NCBI GenBank assembly: GCA_937967805.1
Contig: CALBTC010000109.1
Span: forward strand, 1 to 39,358
DNA: 39,358 nucleotides
Source of the DNA: an uncultured Anaerolineaceae bacterium
GTDB taxonomy: Bacteria > Chloroflexota > Anaerolineae > Promineifilales > Promineifilaceae
Reading direction: 5' to 3'
Shown: positions 1 to 7,942 of the stretch, piece by piece
Layout: each line of letters begins with the position of its first letter
Position numbering within the stretch: the stretch's first letter is position 1
The notes under the pieces: generated by a model
Database searches by the model: none
The model's input: only the letters and a program-made list of their open reading frames with translations
What the model was told of the DNA's origin: nothing
Translations under genes and position numbers: made by a program

Positions 1-248
1 CCGCTCTGGGAATACAGAAGCAGTGGTCTTTGTGCTGAGTAGCGCAGCGAAACATCCCTACGGAGGTAGTGTTCTCCGCAGTCTCGCAGCGCGCAAAGGT
101 TCCGGCCGGCCAGGGTTGGAGGGATCCTTCATTTCGCTACGCTCCATTACATAGAAACAAGACCTTTCGCGGTGTGGCCGCTTTTGGAATGACCGGTGCA
201 GTGTTTGGTACAGTCAAAACGGCCGTTCTTCCCCAGCACCTTCCCCTT

Positions 249-321
249 GTCATTCCGAGTGTAACGAGGAATCTTTCGCCGCTGCCAGTCGTAGGATTCC
301 TCACTGCGTTCGGAATGACAG
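249..321. repeat. Dispersed inverted repeat, family C
   Basis: GTCATTCCGA...GAGGAATC on the left is mirrored by GATTCCTC...TCGGAATGAC on the right, giving a stem of two blocks with an internal mismatch. This type of element is widespread between genes in many environmental genomes. The rest of 1-348 holds decayed copies of similar motifs (around 30-190) and one ACGGCCGT site at 219; I see no credible gene there. Confidence 0.65.
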
Positions 322-348
322 GCGTAAATCTGCGGTTTTTCTATAAAC

Positions 349-570
349 TTATTCTCCAGCTTTGCCTTCCATTTCCTCCATTTTTTTGCGTAGGCTTAAC
401 GGCCGCATATCGGTCCACACCTCTTCGATGTAATCCAGGCACTCCTGCTTTGTGCCGCTTTTGCCCGCCTCCTTCCACCCCAATGGCAGTTCACGGTCGG
501 CCGGCCAAATTGAATACTGCTCTTCATGATTCACAACCACATTAAAAATGGCATCTTCGTTATCCCACAT
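349..570 (-). CDS. MbtH-like protein
   Basis: This 73-residue protein matches the MbtH family, small partners that bind and activate adenylation domains of non-ribosomal peptide synthetases. The family hallmarks are visible: an N-terminal WDNED stretch, [14 protein letters not shown], and the C-terminal [10 protein letters not shown], with the conserved tryptophans. The ATG at 570 is chosen because GGAGG lies about 7 bases upstream; an alternative start 11 codons earlier has no such site. No peptide synthetase gene is seen in the window, so it is either an orphan acting on a distant synthetase or the edge of a cluster beyond the left end. Upstream is a remnant of an acylase-like gene. The family call is firm; the partner is unknown. 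Confidence 0.9.
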   Translation of the reverse strand: MWDNEDAIFNVVVNHEEQYSIWPADRELPLGWKEAGKSGTKQECLDYIEEVWTDMRPLSLRKKMEEMEGKAGE

Positions 571-603
571 GTATTGTCCTCCACTTGAATAAAAAAATGG
601 CAA

Positions 604-815
604 AAAATTCTTGGCTCAACATGATTGAGTGTGCTGCTGTTTTCCAGCACAACTTCCCGACTAAAGCGCACCTGATGATACCCACCATTCTGCCACAGCT
701 CAATCATATCGGCATAATTTGGATGATAAGGATGACCGCTCTGGCCGGCAGCGTGAATCGCCCGGCTTCCGTTAGGGCTTGCAGCAATGTTTCACCACGG
801 GTTTCAACCTGTTCC
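604..815 (-). pseudogene. Remnant of a penicillin-acylase-type gene (C-terminal end)
   Basis: Translating the minus strand from 746 downward gives GQSGHP, then HPNYADMIELW, then NGGYHQVRFS. This is the typical C-terminal pattern of penicillin acylase family Ntn hydrolases (QSGHP, a His/Asn-Tyr-x-Asp segment, and W-x-x-G-x-Y). Just upstream another frame ends in FTLP, the residues expected before GGQSG, so one frameshift near 746 separates two pieces of the same region. There is no start codon and no catalytic N-terminal part; the remnant begins directly after the stop of the DUF4157 effector gene and runs into the MbtH-like gene. It probably marks the junction where the effector cassette was inserted or where deletion occurred. 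A chance resemblance is possible because the matched region is short. Confidence 0.5.
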
Positions 816-3353
816 TTACAAGGAGTTTGCCTTTTTCATCAAAACTTTCTTTAAAGCCTTTAAAGAGGCTGCATTTGTGGCACCTGATCCGGTGTAAAGC
901 GGTGCGTTTCTTTTTGCCCAAGCGACAGCATCGGGTCCAATGCCCTCTTTGATCTTGCCGACGATAAGATCGTTAGAGACAATAAAAGTTTCTCCTTTTC
1001 GCTTCAAAATGGCGATTGTGTGGCCCTCATCAATGCGGTTATTTCGGATATCCTCGTCCGTGGCACGGACAGCGTTGATAAAGCGATTTAGTTTGGCTCC
1101 AGCCTGTACCAGCAAATGCGCCCCTACCATTGCATATCCGGAGCAGACGAGGGGGCGGGTTCCGGCGATTGAAAGCGGCCGTTTATAAAGGTCTGCCACG
1201 CTTTTAACATTCATGTCATCAATGTTTGCCACAAGGCGATGGTAAAAATATGCTTGTGCATACTGTTCGTAAGCCCTTTTTACTTCATCGTTAGGTTTGT
1301 TCCGCAAGCTCTGGAAATAGCTCTCTACCTCGCCCTGGGACGGGATTGGTGTTGCCGCTGGTTTGCCGGCCTCCGCCATCTCGTTGCGGACGGCAAGCTG
1401 CTTATCCAGGATGTCGGCATAGCTGATAAATAATTCAAAAGGTGAATGTACGCCGGACCCACCAAAAACCAGGGCAAAGTCGCCGCTCAGATTCCCCTCC
1501 AGGGAGCCTCTAAACTTTTTAATCTCTTCGGGCGAAGGCGCGCCTGAAGAGCCTGGTGTGTTGACAGAGACAAAGTGCTGCACCACAAATCTGATGCGTG
1601 CCAGTGCCGCGGGATAACGTTGATATTTTCGCTGTATCTCGCGAATCTTAGCGCGAATATCCTTGATCGCTTCGCTAAAACTCTCGATGCCGTCAAAAGC
1701 ATCAATTTCGCCGTTTCTGGCTTTTTCCAGCGTCTCGCGCGCCTTCTCGATGGCGACCCACAGCTCGTAGCCATCGACCGAGTCTCGCAGCTTCTCCAGG
1801 GCACTTACAGCTTCATCTAATGATTCGTCCGCCTGATACAGCGTAATGCGCATTTGCATCTGAAACTCGCGTTCTTCGCGACCAATAAACTTTTTAGCAT
1901 CTTTGGCTTTGGTGACCGCCTGTTTTAGCCTTGTGCTCACATCATCCAGTCCGATGGTATCAAACTGAGACTCTGCGCTTTTGATCTTGCTAATGGCCTG
2001 GCTTGCATTTTCGCGTTGTTTAGGATCAAGACCGGCCACGCCGGTGATTTCCGGCCGGCCCTGCTTTTTCTGTTCCAGAGAAGCCCATCTGCCAACTTCT
2101 CGTAAGAGCGTTCCGGCTTCTTCAAGATTCTCTTCGCGCCGGGCGAGGCCGGCAGAACGAAAGCGGGCCCGCTCCCTCTCTTCCTTTGTCATCTCCTTTG
2201 CTGGGGCTTTTACTTTTTTAGGCGTTGTGGCGCAGCGCTGCAGCCGCAAGCCGGACCGCAGTTGAGGCATGGTTTTCTTGTCAACGGTTTGCAATGCCCC
2301 TGGTTTTCCGCTCCATAATGACAAAACTGCATTCACGGCCGTTTGATCGGCGTCTTCTTCCAGCTTTTGGTAGCCGGCACCCGGCGACTTGGTCAGCGGC
2401 GCGACGGCCGTTTCATTTTGCCCGCGACCCTGCTGCACCACATGGGCTAATTCGTGGGCAATAAGCGCGTCGCCAATAGGCGTGCCCGGCCGGTATTCGC
2501 CCGAGCCGAAGGCCACATGCTCGCCGACAGTGAACGCGCGGGTGTTGAGCCGGCTGGACAGGCCGGCGGCAGTTGTGTCGTCGTGCAGGCGCACATGGGC
2601 AAAGCTGGTGCCAAAAGCGGACTCCATGCGGGAACGCACGCCGCCGTCCAGGGAACGGCCGTCTCCCAACTGAACCTGTATTGCCATCGGATCACCTTGT
2701 GGTCCGACTGCGCCTGCCCGCCGCTTAAAAAGAGCCTGTCTCACAGCGGACAAGCCCCGACCAATACTTGACACCAGGCCTGCCAGCCCGCCACCTGACA
2801 GAGCAGCAACCAGTTCCTCGGGAACGTCGCTGATCTCGCCGGTAGCGGCCCATCGCTTCACGCCGCGGCGTACCCGCGCCGTCACTGCCGGGATATATTG
2901 CCTGGCTGTTGTCGCCCGGCGCGTCTCCGGCGCATATTTGTGAATAGCCCGCTCAATATGACTGCTGTCTTTATCCTGATAGTAATCAAACCAGCGTGCG
3001 ATGTAGGGGCAGCCTTCCGAATCGCGGCCGGTTCCGGCGAGTGCCTCGTCGGTGGCGCTGCACACGGCCGGCTGCAAAGCCGCCAGGAATTCGCTTTTGC
3101 GCATCTGGCCTGGTGTGGTTTCGGCCATATCGTCTGCAACAATGAGGGATGGGGCAGCAGCGGTTTCGGGCGGCTCGTTTTCCGTTTGGCCGTCCTGCGC
3201 CTTCTTTTGCAGCATCACGCCAACCGCCCGATTGCCGGCCTTTTGTTGCAGGTTCAGAAGCGGGGAGGACGTCAGGCTGCTGGGCTTTTGGTCTGGCTTC
3301 TTTGGTGTGGTGCCGGGTTTAGACGGCCGTGCAACCCGTTTTTTGCTGGTCAT
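816..3353 (-). CDS. eCIS effector, DUF4157 module with transglutaminase-like C-terminal end
   Basis: This 845-residue protein is a probable cargo toxin of the contractile system. Residues 30-50 carry the short LLNLQQKAGNRAV-type motif common at the start of DUF4157 proteins. Residues 67-185 form a module shared with the other effector (5184-7913). Residues 227-306 are DUF4157, including HELAH at 300-304, a zinc-protease-like signature. A Lys/Glu-rich, probably coiled-coil region follows to about 700. The end contains CSGYA (Cys737), EGHT (His778) and SND (Asn794/Asp795), the spacing and context expected of a transglutaminase or papain-like Cys-His-Asp triad. No immunity-like gene lies directly downstream. 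An AGGGA ribosome site precedes the ATG. Cargo status follows from known DUF4157/eCIS association; the enzymatic role is inferred from motifs only. Confidence 0.82.
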   Translation of the reverse strand: MTSKKRVARPSKPGTTPKKPDQKPSSLTSSPLLNLQQKAGNRAVGVMLQKKAQDGQTENEPPETAAAPSLIVADDMAETTPGQMRKSEFLAALQPAVCSATDEALAGTGRDSEGCPYIARWFDYYQDKDSSHIERAIHKYAPETRRATTARQYIPAVTARVRRGVKRWAATGEISDVPEELVAALSGGGLAGLVSSIGRGLSAVRQALFKRRAGAVGPQGDPMAIQVQLGDGRSLDGGVRSRMESAFGTSFAHVRLHDDTTAAGLSSRLNTRAFTVGEHVAFGSGEYRPGTPIGDALIAHELAHVVQQGRGQNETAVAPLTKSPGAGYQKLEEDADQTAVNAVLSLWSGKPGALQTVDKKTMPQLRSGLRLQRCATTPKKVKAPAKEMTKEERERARFRSAGLARREENLEEAGTLLREVGRWASLEQKKQGRPEITGVAGLDPKQRENASQAISKIKSAESQFDTIGLDDVSTRLKQAVTKAKDAKKFIGREEREFQMQMRITLYQADESLDEAVSALEKLRDSVDGYELWVAIEKARETLEKARNGEIDAFDGIESFSEAIKDIRAKIREIQRKYQRYPAALARIRFVVQHFVSVNTPGSSGAPSPEEIKKFRGSLEGNLSGDFALVFGGSGVHSPFELFISYADILDKQLAVRNEMAEAGKPAATPIPSQGEVESYFQSLRNKPNDEVKRAYEQYAQAYFYHRLVANIDDMNVKSVADLYKRPLSIAGTRPLVCSGYAMVGAHLLVQAGAKLNRFINAVRATDEDIRNNRIDEGHTIAILKRKGETFIVSNDLIVGKIKEGIGPDAVAWAKRNAPLYTGSGATNAASLKALKKVLMKKANSL

Positions 3354-3382
3354 TTCAAATCCCTATTCTTGGGTTACCTTAT

Positions 3383-4633
3383 TTATTGAGCTGGTTTTGC
3401 TTGAAAGAGCAAGTGGTAGACGTTTTGCTTGCCTAAAATCAGTTCTTTCAAAACCAACTGCGGTTGGAGCTGTTGAATAAGATTAGTCAAGACGGAGGCG
3501 CTTTCCGGGTAAAGCGGGTCATTTTGCGAGGACAAGACAAAATGGGTCACCGGTCCGGCTGCTTCTTTAATTTTTGTGGCTGAGATTTGAATGCCTAATC
3601 TGGTGCAAAATAGGTGAATATTGGCCGGTTCAAACGGTTGTTCGCAGAGATTGCATTGCTCCTCAGCCAGCGTGGTTGCATGTTCGATGGCTTCTGCCAG
3701 CTCCTGGACATGGTGGGGATGCAGCAGGCGGTGGCCGGCGGGTTTTTGGAAATGTCGCTTCAAGGCAACCGTGATGATGACAAGGACCATAACAAGGGCA
3801 GCCACAGCGTACCAACCCTGGAAAGGCAGCAAGCCAAACCATCCCAATCCCGCAACCGCCGCGATAAGCACCAACGAATCCCACTGCGCTTCAGAAAACT
3901 CCCATAGATACATGCGCACCGGATCGCCGCGAAAAAATTCTAAGGCAAAACGGCCGATTGCATAACTCGCAATATACCAGGCCAGTGCCTCACCGGGGGT
4001 GTGTCCATTGAGCAGAACCAAAAGCGTCCCGATGGCCACGGTGCCAAACACCCAAAGCGATTCGCAGGCCTGGATGGGAAAAAGGCGCACCCCGGCATAA
4101 TAAGGCGTAAAACCGGCAGCGACGTGTTCCTCCCGGTAGCAGACGCCCCAGCGGTGGGGACGGCCGTGACAGCAGCCGACCATCAGGCAGCCGATACGGC
4201 CGCAGGCCAAAAAGAGCCCCACGCCCAAAATCACCATGTCCAGATAGGGCAAAATGGGCTGTTTGAGCAGCCACAGGACCAGCGCCACCATCACCAGAAC
4301 GCTGTTTTGCTGGTGGTAATAAACCAGATGTTCATCCCCCATCACAATTTTGGTGAGCATGGCCAGAGCGAGGAAGGTGGATACGGCCGTTAATGAAGCC
4401 ACCCACATCACCCAGCCCGTCAAGCCCAAAAACGACACCAGCAGCATGGTGAGCAAAACGGCCAAAAATAACCCCGCATAGCCACAGAGCAAAAACGCAG
4501 ATCGTCTAATGCGAAAAATTTGTGCTTCTGGCCGTATAAAACGGTCAAAATGTCGATTGAACAAATTCCGTAGAGTGTTTAAACGATTGGTTTGAGGCGA
4601 TTTTGTAACTGTAACTGCATTATATTGAGACAT
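3383..4633 (-). CDS. Divergent Lgt-like membrane protein with soluble C-terminal domain
   Basis: This 416-residue protein has about seven hydrophobic segments between residues 45 and 292 and a soluble tail of about 120 residues. Residues 145-159 read GRIGCLMVGCCHGRP, which aligns with the Lgt (prolipoprotein diacylglyceryl transferase) signature, and IGRFALEFFR near 226-235 matches the second conserved Arg/Glu segment. Several positions that in classical Lgt are Asn or Glu are Cys or Val here, and I see no HGGL-type loop, so lipid-transfer activity is uncertain. The tail has a CxxC at 327-330. The gene starts one base after the stop of the upstream small gene, so it is translationally coupled inside the effector cassette. 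It might modify an effector or host-cell membrane component, or protect the producer; this is inference. Confidence 0.7.
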   Translation of the reverse strand: MSQYNAVTVTKSPQTNRLNTLRNLFNRHFDRFIRPEAQIFRIRRSAFLLCGYAGLFLAVLLTMLLVSFLGLTGWVMWVASLTAVSTFLALAMLTKIVMGDEHLVYYHQQNSVLVMVALVLWLLKQPILPYLDMVILGVGLFLACGRIGCLMVGCCHGRPHRWGVCYREEHVAAGFTPYYAGVRLFPIQACESLWVFGTVAIGTLLVLLNGHTPGEALAWYIASYAIGRFALEFFRGDPVRMYLWEFSEAQWDSLVLIAAVAGLGWFGLLPFQGWYAVAALVMVLVIITVALKRHFQKPAGHRLLHPHHVQELAEAIEHATTLAEEQCNLCEQPFEPANIHLFCTRLGIQISATKIKEAAGPVTHFVLSSQNDPLYPESASVLTNLIQQLQPQLVLKELILGKQNVYHLLFQAKPAQ

Positions 4634-4634
4634 A

Positions 4635-5144
4635 TCATGCTACCTTTAACTCAATCTGATGATGCATTAACTTGATTTGCCCCTCTTTAGCCATTTCAGC
4701 AGTGTGGGGACCAACACAAAAACTAAACTGGTCCGTTCGGTCCCACTTACGAACGTATCGGGCCAGCTTCCTGTATTTTTTAAGGAGAAGATCATAGTAT
4801 CGATCTTCTTTACCCAATCCTATATAAATTCTTCCATCATAAATGGCATCACCTTGACGCTTACATGGCTGTAATTCAATGACCGGCGACACGTGAACCA
4901 GCAACTTTGATGAGTGAGGATCGTCAGACAATTCCTTATAGAAAGCCTCTGCTGCCGACACTTCTTCGGGAATCAAATAGAAAAAAGGTCGATCTGCATA
5001 GGCTAATTTTTCAAGCGGCAATCCCTGGCTCAAAGAATCAGAGGGAATTATTTCTGGTACCCCTAAAAAGCCTGATTCCCGAATAAACTGAATGAAGGCA
5101 TCATAATCTTTGTCAATTGCGTAAAATCCAACTTGCTGGCCCAT
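4635..5144 (-). CDS. Probable immunity protein for the neighbouring nuclease-like effector
   Basis: I do not recognise a family in this soluble protein of about 169 residues. It lies 33-40 bases downstream of the effector gene that ends in a nuclease-like domain, in the same orientation, the classic place for a cognate immunity gene. A hand count of 4681-5040 gives about 44% G+C, clearly lower than most neighbours, and the toxin tip upstream is about 47%, so the two seem to have arrived together. The second in-frame ATG (5144) is chosen because GAGG lies 8 bases before it; the first ATG at 5150 is too close to that site. It has no signal peptide, so it would act in the cytoplasm. Confidence 0.55.
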   Translation of the reverse strand: MGQQVGFYAIDKDYDAFIQFIRESGFLGVPEIIPSDSLSQGLPLEKLAYADRPFFYLIPEEVSAAEAFYKELSDDPHSSKLLVHVSPVIELQPCKRQGDAIYDGRIYIGLGKEDRYYDLLLKKYRKLARYVRKWDRTDQFSFCVGPHTAEMAKEGQIKLMHHQIELKVA

Positions 5145-5183
5145 TAACATTACCTCGCACTATGATTTGGACATGGATATATA

Positions 5184-7913
5184 TCAGCCACCCCAATTAG
5201 GCAACTTATCAGGGTTCTTGATTGGTGGGGCATCCGGATTATCTTTGTTCCAGAACCAGATGTCAGCCTCGTCGCCAACTACCTTGCGAATATCTTTTAT
5301 GGCATCTCGTTCACGTTTAATTGGATCGCCCCTTTTGTTTAGCCCACCTATCTGGTGATAAACTTCCTTTTCGTTTCCTTTGGTCCCTTTAGGCCAATAG
5401 ACATCTGCCGCACGACTTCCGACTGTTTTTTCTGATTGAGCCCCATCAGCATCCAGCAGCTTCTTTGCGATTTTTTGGTGATTAGGGCCACCAGAGCGTC
5501 CACCCCGGCTTAATTTACGCCATTCCTCAAAGGAGCGTTTCCCATAATTTCTTTTATAACGTTCATAGCGCAGTTGGTCGCCTCTTTCGCTGCCTTTGGC
5601 ATGCTTCTTGATTTCATCGGCCAACTGCCTTTCAGATAATTGTGATGGTGGTTTAGGCGGTGGCTTTTTCGCCGGTGTTCTTCCCTTCGATCCACCTTTG
5701 GATTGGCCTCCAGGCTGCCTTCGTCGACCTCGAGGAGTAGGTGGGCGATGTCTACCACGTCCTCGACCACCGCCTGGTGTTCTTCTTCGAGGTGCTCTAC
5801 CCCGACCGCCGGGCAGTTTACCACCGCCACCGCCGCCCAACGAAGGTCTAATGCCTGTGATTGGCGGGTCGCAGACTGCCCCCAAATCCTCTCCATCCTC
5901 TACGCGGTCGAGCTTGTTACACAAACAAGTTTCAGAAGTGATTCCGCCTGAGGTAGCTTTTGCGCCAATGCTGATCCGTGTGCCTGAGGGGGGAGTAGGC
6001 GGCCGTTTATTAGGATCGTAGACAGCTGGCCCGCCAGATGATGGTGTTTTGCGGCATTTCCAAATGCAATTGCAATGTGCTAACGCGGCGGTTGTCTCAA
6101 CAACTTGCCAACAGTAACCTGAGGAGCATTTGTCACTGCAGCGTTGCATACTTAATCCTGCTTTCAGACCAGGCCTATTATTTTTGGCGAGATTCCCAAA
6201 CTTTCCTTTTATACCCGTCCAAAGAGATGAAAGTGCATTAGCAGATGCAAGATCGGCCTCTTCTTCCAACGCTGAGTAATTCACGTCGCCAAACTGCATT
6301 GTTGAAACCGGACTGTTATCTTGCCCGCTTTGCTGCTGCGTATGCGCCAGCTCATGAGCCAGAATGGCATCGCCCACAAGCGTTCCAGGCCGGTATTCGC
6401 CGGCCCCGAAAGCAACGTGTTGGCCAATAGTGAAGGCGCGTGCGTTGTGTTTGTTGGACAGTGATGCGGCCTGGGCGTCGGTGTGAATGCGCACGTGGCC
6501 GAAGCCGGTGCCAAAGGCGGACTCCATGCGCGAACGGACGCCGCCATCCAGGGAACGACCCTTTCCCAATTGTGCCTGAATGGCTCTGGGATTGCTGGTA
6601 GTGCGGGCACCACCGGTTCGTTCCTTGAACTGGACATTCCCAACTGCTTTAGAATCCTCTACACCGCTGTCACCAGGAGGGGCACTTATCAAATCTTCCG
6701 GCACGCCGGTAATCTCACCGGTTCGGGCCCATCGCTCAACCCCCTGCCGGACGCGCTCGGTGATAAAAGGAATGTATTCTTGAGCTGTGGTTGCCTGCCT
6801 CGCTTCCGGGGCATAACGGCGGATTGCTCTCTCAATGTGCTGGCTGCTCTTTTGCCTGTAGTAATCAAACCAGAATCTCAGATAAGGACAGCCATCAGTG
6901 GATTGTCCCGTACCGGCCAGAGCAGATTCGGCCGTGGCACACACGGCCGTATTCAACTGCGACAAAAACTTCCCTTTACGCATTTGGCCCGGTGCCAAAG
7001 CCGTCACCATCTCATCATCCACAATGAGGGCGGGGGCAGCGGCTTCTTCCTGGGGTGATTCGGAAGCAGGGGCGTCATCATTTGCTTGACGCTGTAAGCG
7101 CGGACCGGCGGCGGCTTGCTGCACCACATGGGGCAGCTGATGGGCCAGCAGGCGCTGCCCGGTTTGTGTTTCGGGGGCGTACTCTCCAGTGTTAAGGACC
7201 ACGTCTTGCCCGACGGTAAAGGCGCGGGCATTGACGGCGCGTGCCGTCTGTTCCGCCTGGCGGTTGGTGTGGACCCGCACCTGCCCCAGGTCGCGGCCAA
7301 AGCGGGATTCAAAAAAGGTTCTGGTGGTGTCTGGGAGCGGCCGTCCACTTCCCTTTAGCCCGTTGATGGCGCCGGCAACGTGAGCCGGCGCTGCAGCGGC
7401 CCGGCCGGGGTTGGCTTTGGTTTGCAGGATTTCTTCGGATTCTTCTGCCTCGTTTTCATCCACCAGTTGGCGCTGCAGCAATTCTTCGGGCTCTTCTTCC
7501 TCGTCAAGGGTCTGTCGCTGCAAGAGGTTGGCGCGGCACGAGGGGCACAGATTCTTAGCCCGAGCCCCTTCGGGGCGTTCAAACTCCTGTTGACACTGGC
7601 GGCAAACTCTTTGAACACGCGGCTGCACATCTGGTCGAGTTAGGTTGGTTCCGAGCATGGCCGGGGACCAGGAGGGGCCCATGATGCGGTCGGCGACGCG
7701 GTCTGCCTCCTGCTCGAAGCGGTCGTTGGGCCGGCCGATCTTCAGCTTGGCTTGCAGCACAGCGCCCGCCAACCGGTTGCCGACAGCCTGCTGCAGCCGC
7801 AGGAAGGGGTGACCGGCGGGCCTGGCTGCATCCTGTTGGTTTGCGGCCGTTTCCGCCTGGGCGTGTTTGGCTTGAACGGCCGTTTGATGTTGCTCAATCT
7901 GTCTTTGCGCCAT
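5184..7913 (-). CDS. eCIS effector, two DUF4157 domains with nuclease-like C-terminal end
   Basis: This 909-residue protein is a modular effector. Residues 36-80 carry the QQAVGNR and KLKIGRPNDRFEQEADRVA motifs typical of DUF4157 proteins. A zinc ribbon follows (Cys104, 107, 123, 126), then an acidic stretch. The first DUF4157 copy (about 192-266) has HQLPH at 258-262, with Gln in place of the catalytic Glu. Residues 293-410 match the module of the effector at 816-3353, and the second DUF4157 copy (about 447-526) has intact HELAH at 520-524. Two Cys-rich patches (592-620, 663-681) and a Gly/Arg/Pro linker (692-758) lead to a C-terminal domain of about 150 residues with AADVYW (Asp837), KEVYHQIG and GDPIKRERDAIKDI, resembling the restriction-endonuclease-like ends of Rhs toxins. 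The downstream gene is a probable immunity gene. Confidence 0.82.
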   Translation of the reverse strand: MAQRQIEQHQTAVQAKHAQAETAANQQDAARPAGHPFLRLQQAVGNRLAGAVLQAKLKIGRPNDRFEQEADRVADRIMGPSWSPAMLGTNLTRPDVQPRVQRVCRQCQQEFERPEGARAKNLCPSCRANLLQRQTLDEEEEPEELLQRQLVDENEAEESEEILQTKANPGRAAAAPAHVAGAINGLKGSGRPLPDTTRTFFESRFGRDLGQVRVHTNRQAEQTARAVNARAFTVGQDVVLNTGEYAPETQTGQRLLAHQLPHVVQQAAAGPRLQRQANDDAPASESPQEEAAAPALIVDDEMVTALAPGQMRKGKFLSQLNTAVCATAESALAGTGQSTDGCPYLRFWFDYYRQKSSQHIERAIRRYAPEARQATTAQEYIPFITERVRQGVERWARTGEITGVPEDLISAPPGDSGVEDSKAVGNVQFKERTGGARTTSNPRAIQAQLGKGRSLDGGVRSRMESAFGTGFGHVRIHTDAQAASLSNKHNARAFTIGQHVAFGAGEYRPGTLVGDAILAHELAHTQQQSGQDNSPVSTMQFGDVNYSALEEEADLASANALSSLWTGIKGKFGNLAKNNRPGLKAGLSMQRCSDKCSSGYCWQVVETTAALAHCNCIWKCRKTPSSGGPAVYDPNKRPPTPPSGTRISIGAKATSGGITSETCLCNKLDRVEDGEDLGAVCDPPITGIRPSLGGGGGGKLPGGRGRAPRRRTPGGGRGRGRHRPPTPRGRRRQPGGQSKGGSKGRTPAKKPPPKPPSQLSERQLADEIKKHAKGSERGDQLRYERYKRNYGKRSFEEWRKLSRGGRSGGPNHQKIAKKLLDADGAQSEKTVGSRAADVYWPKGTKGNEKEVYHQIGGLNKRGDPIKRERDAIKDIRKVVGDEADIWFWNKDNPDAPPIKNPDKLPNWGG

Positions 7914-7942
7914 AAATCTATCAAATCACACAGAACGTACAA

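Noticed and set aside
69..545. 158-codon plus-strand frame at the left edge
   Set aside because: It runs through dispersed repeats and antisense to the MbtH-like gene, and has no domain-like sequence.
816..3353. Calling the DUF4157 effector a zinc metalloprotease
   Set aside because: HELAH is present, but a tandem copy in the sister effector lacks the Glu and the domain is known mainly as an eCIS cargo marker, so proteolysis is not claimed.
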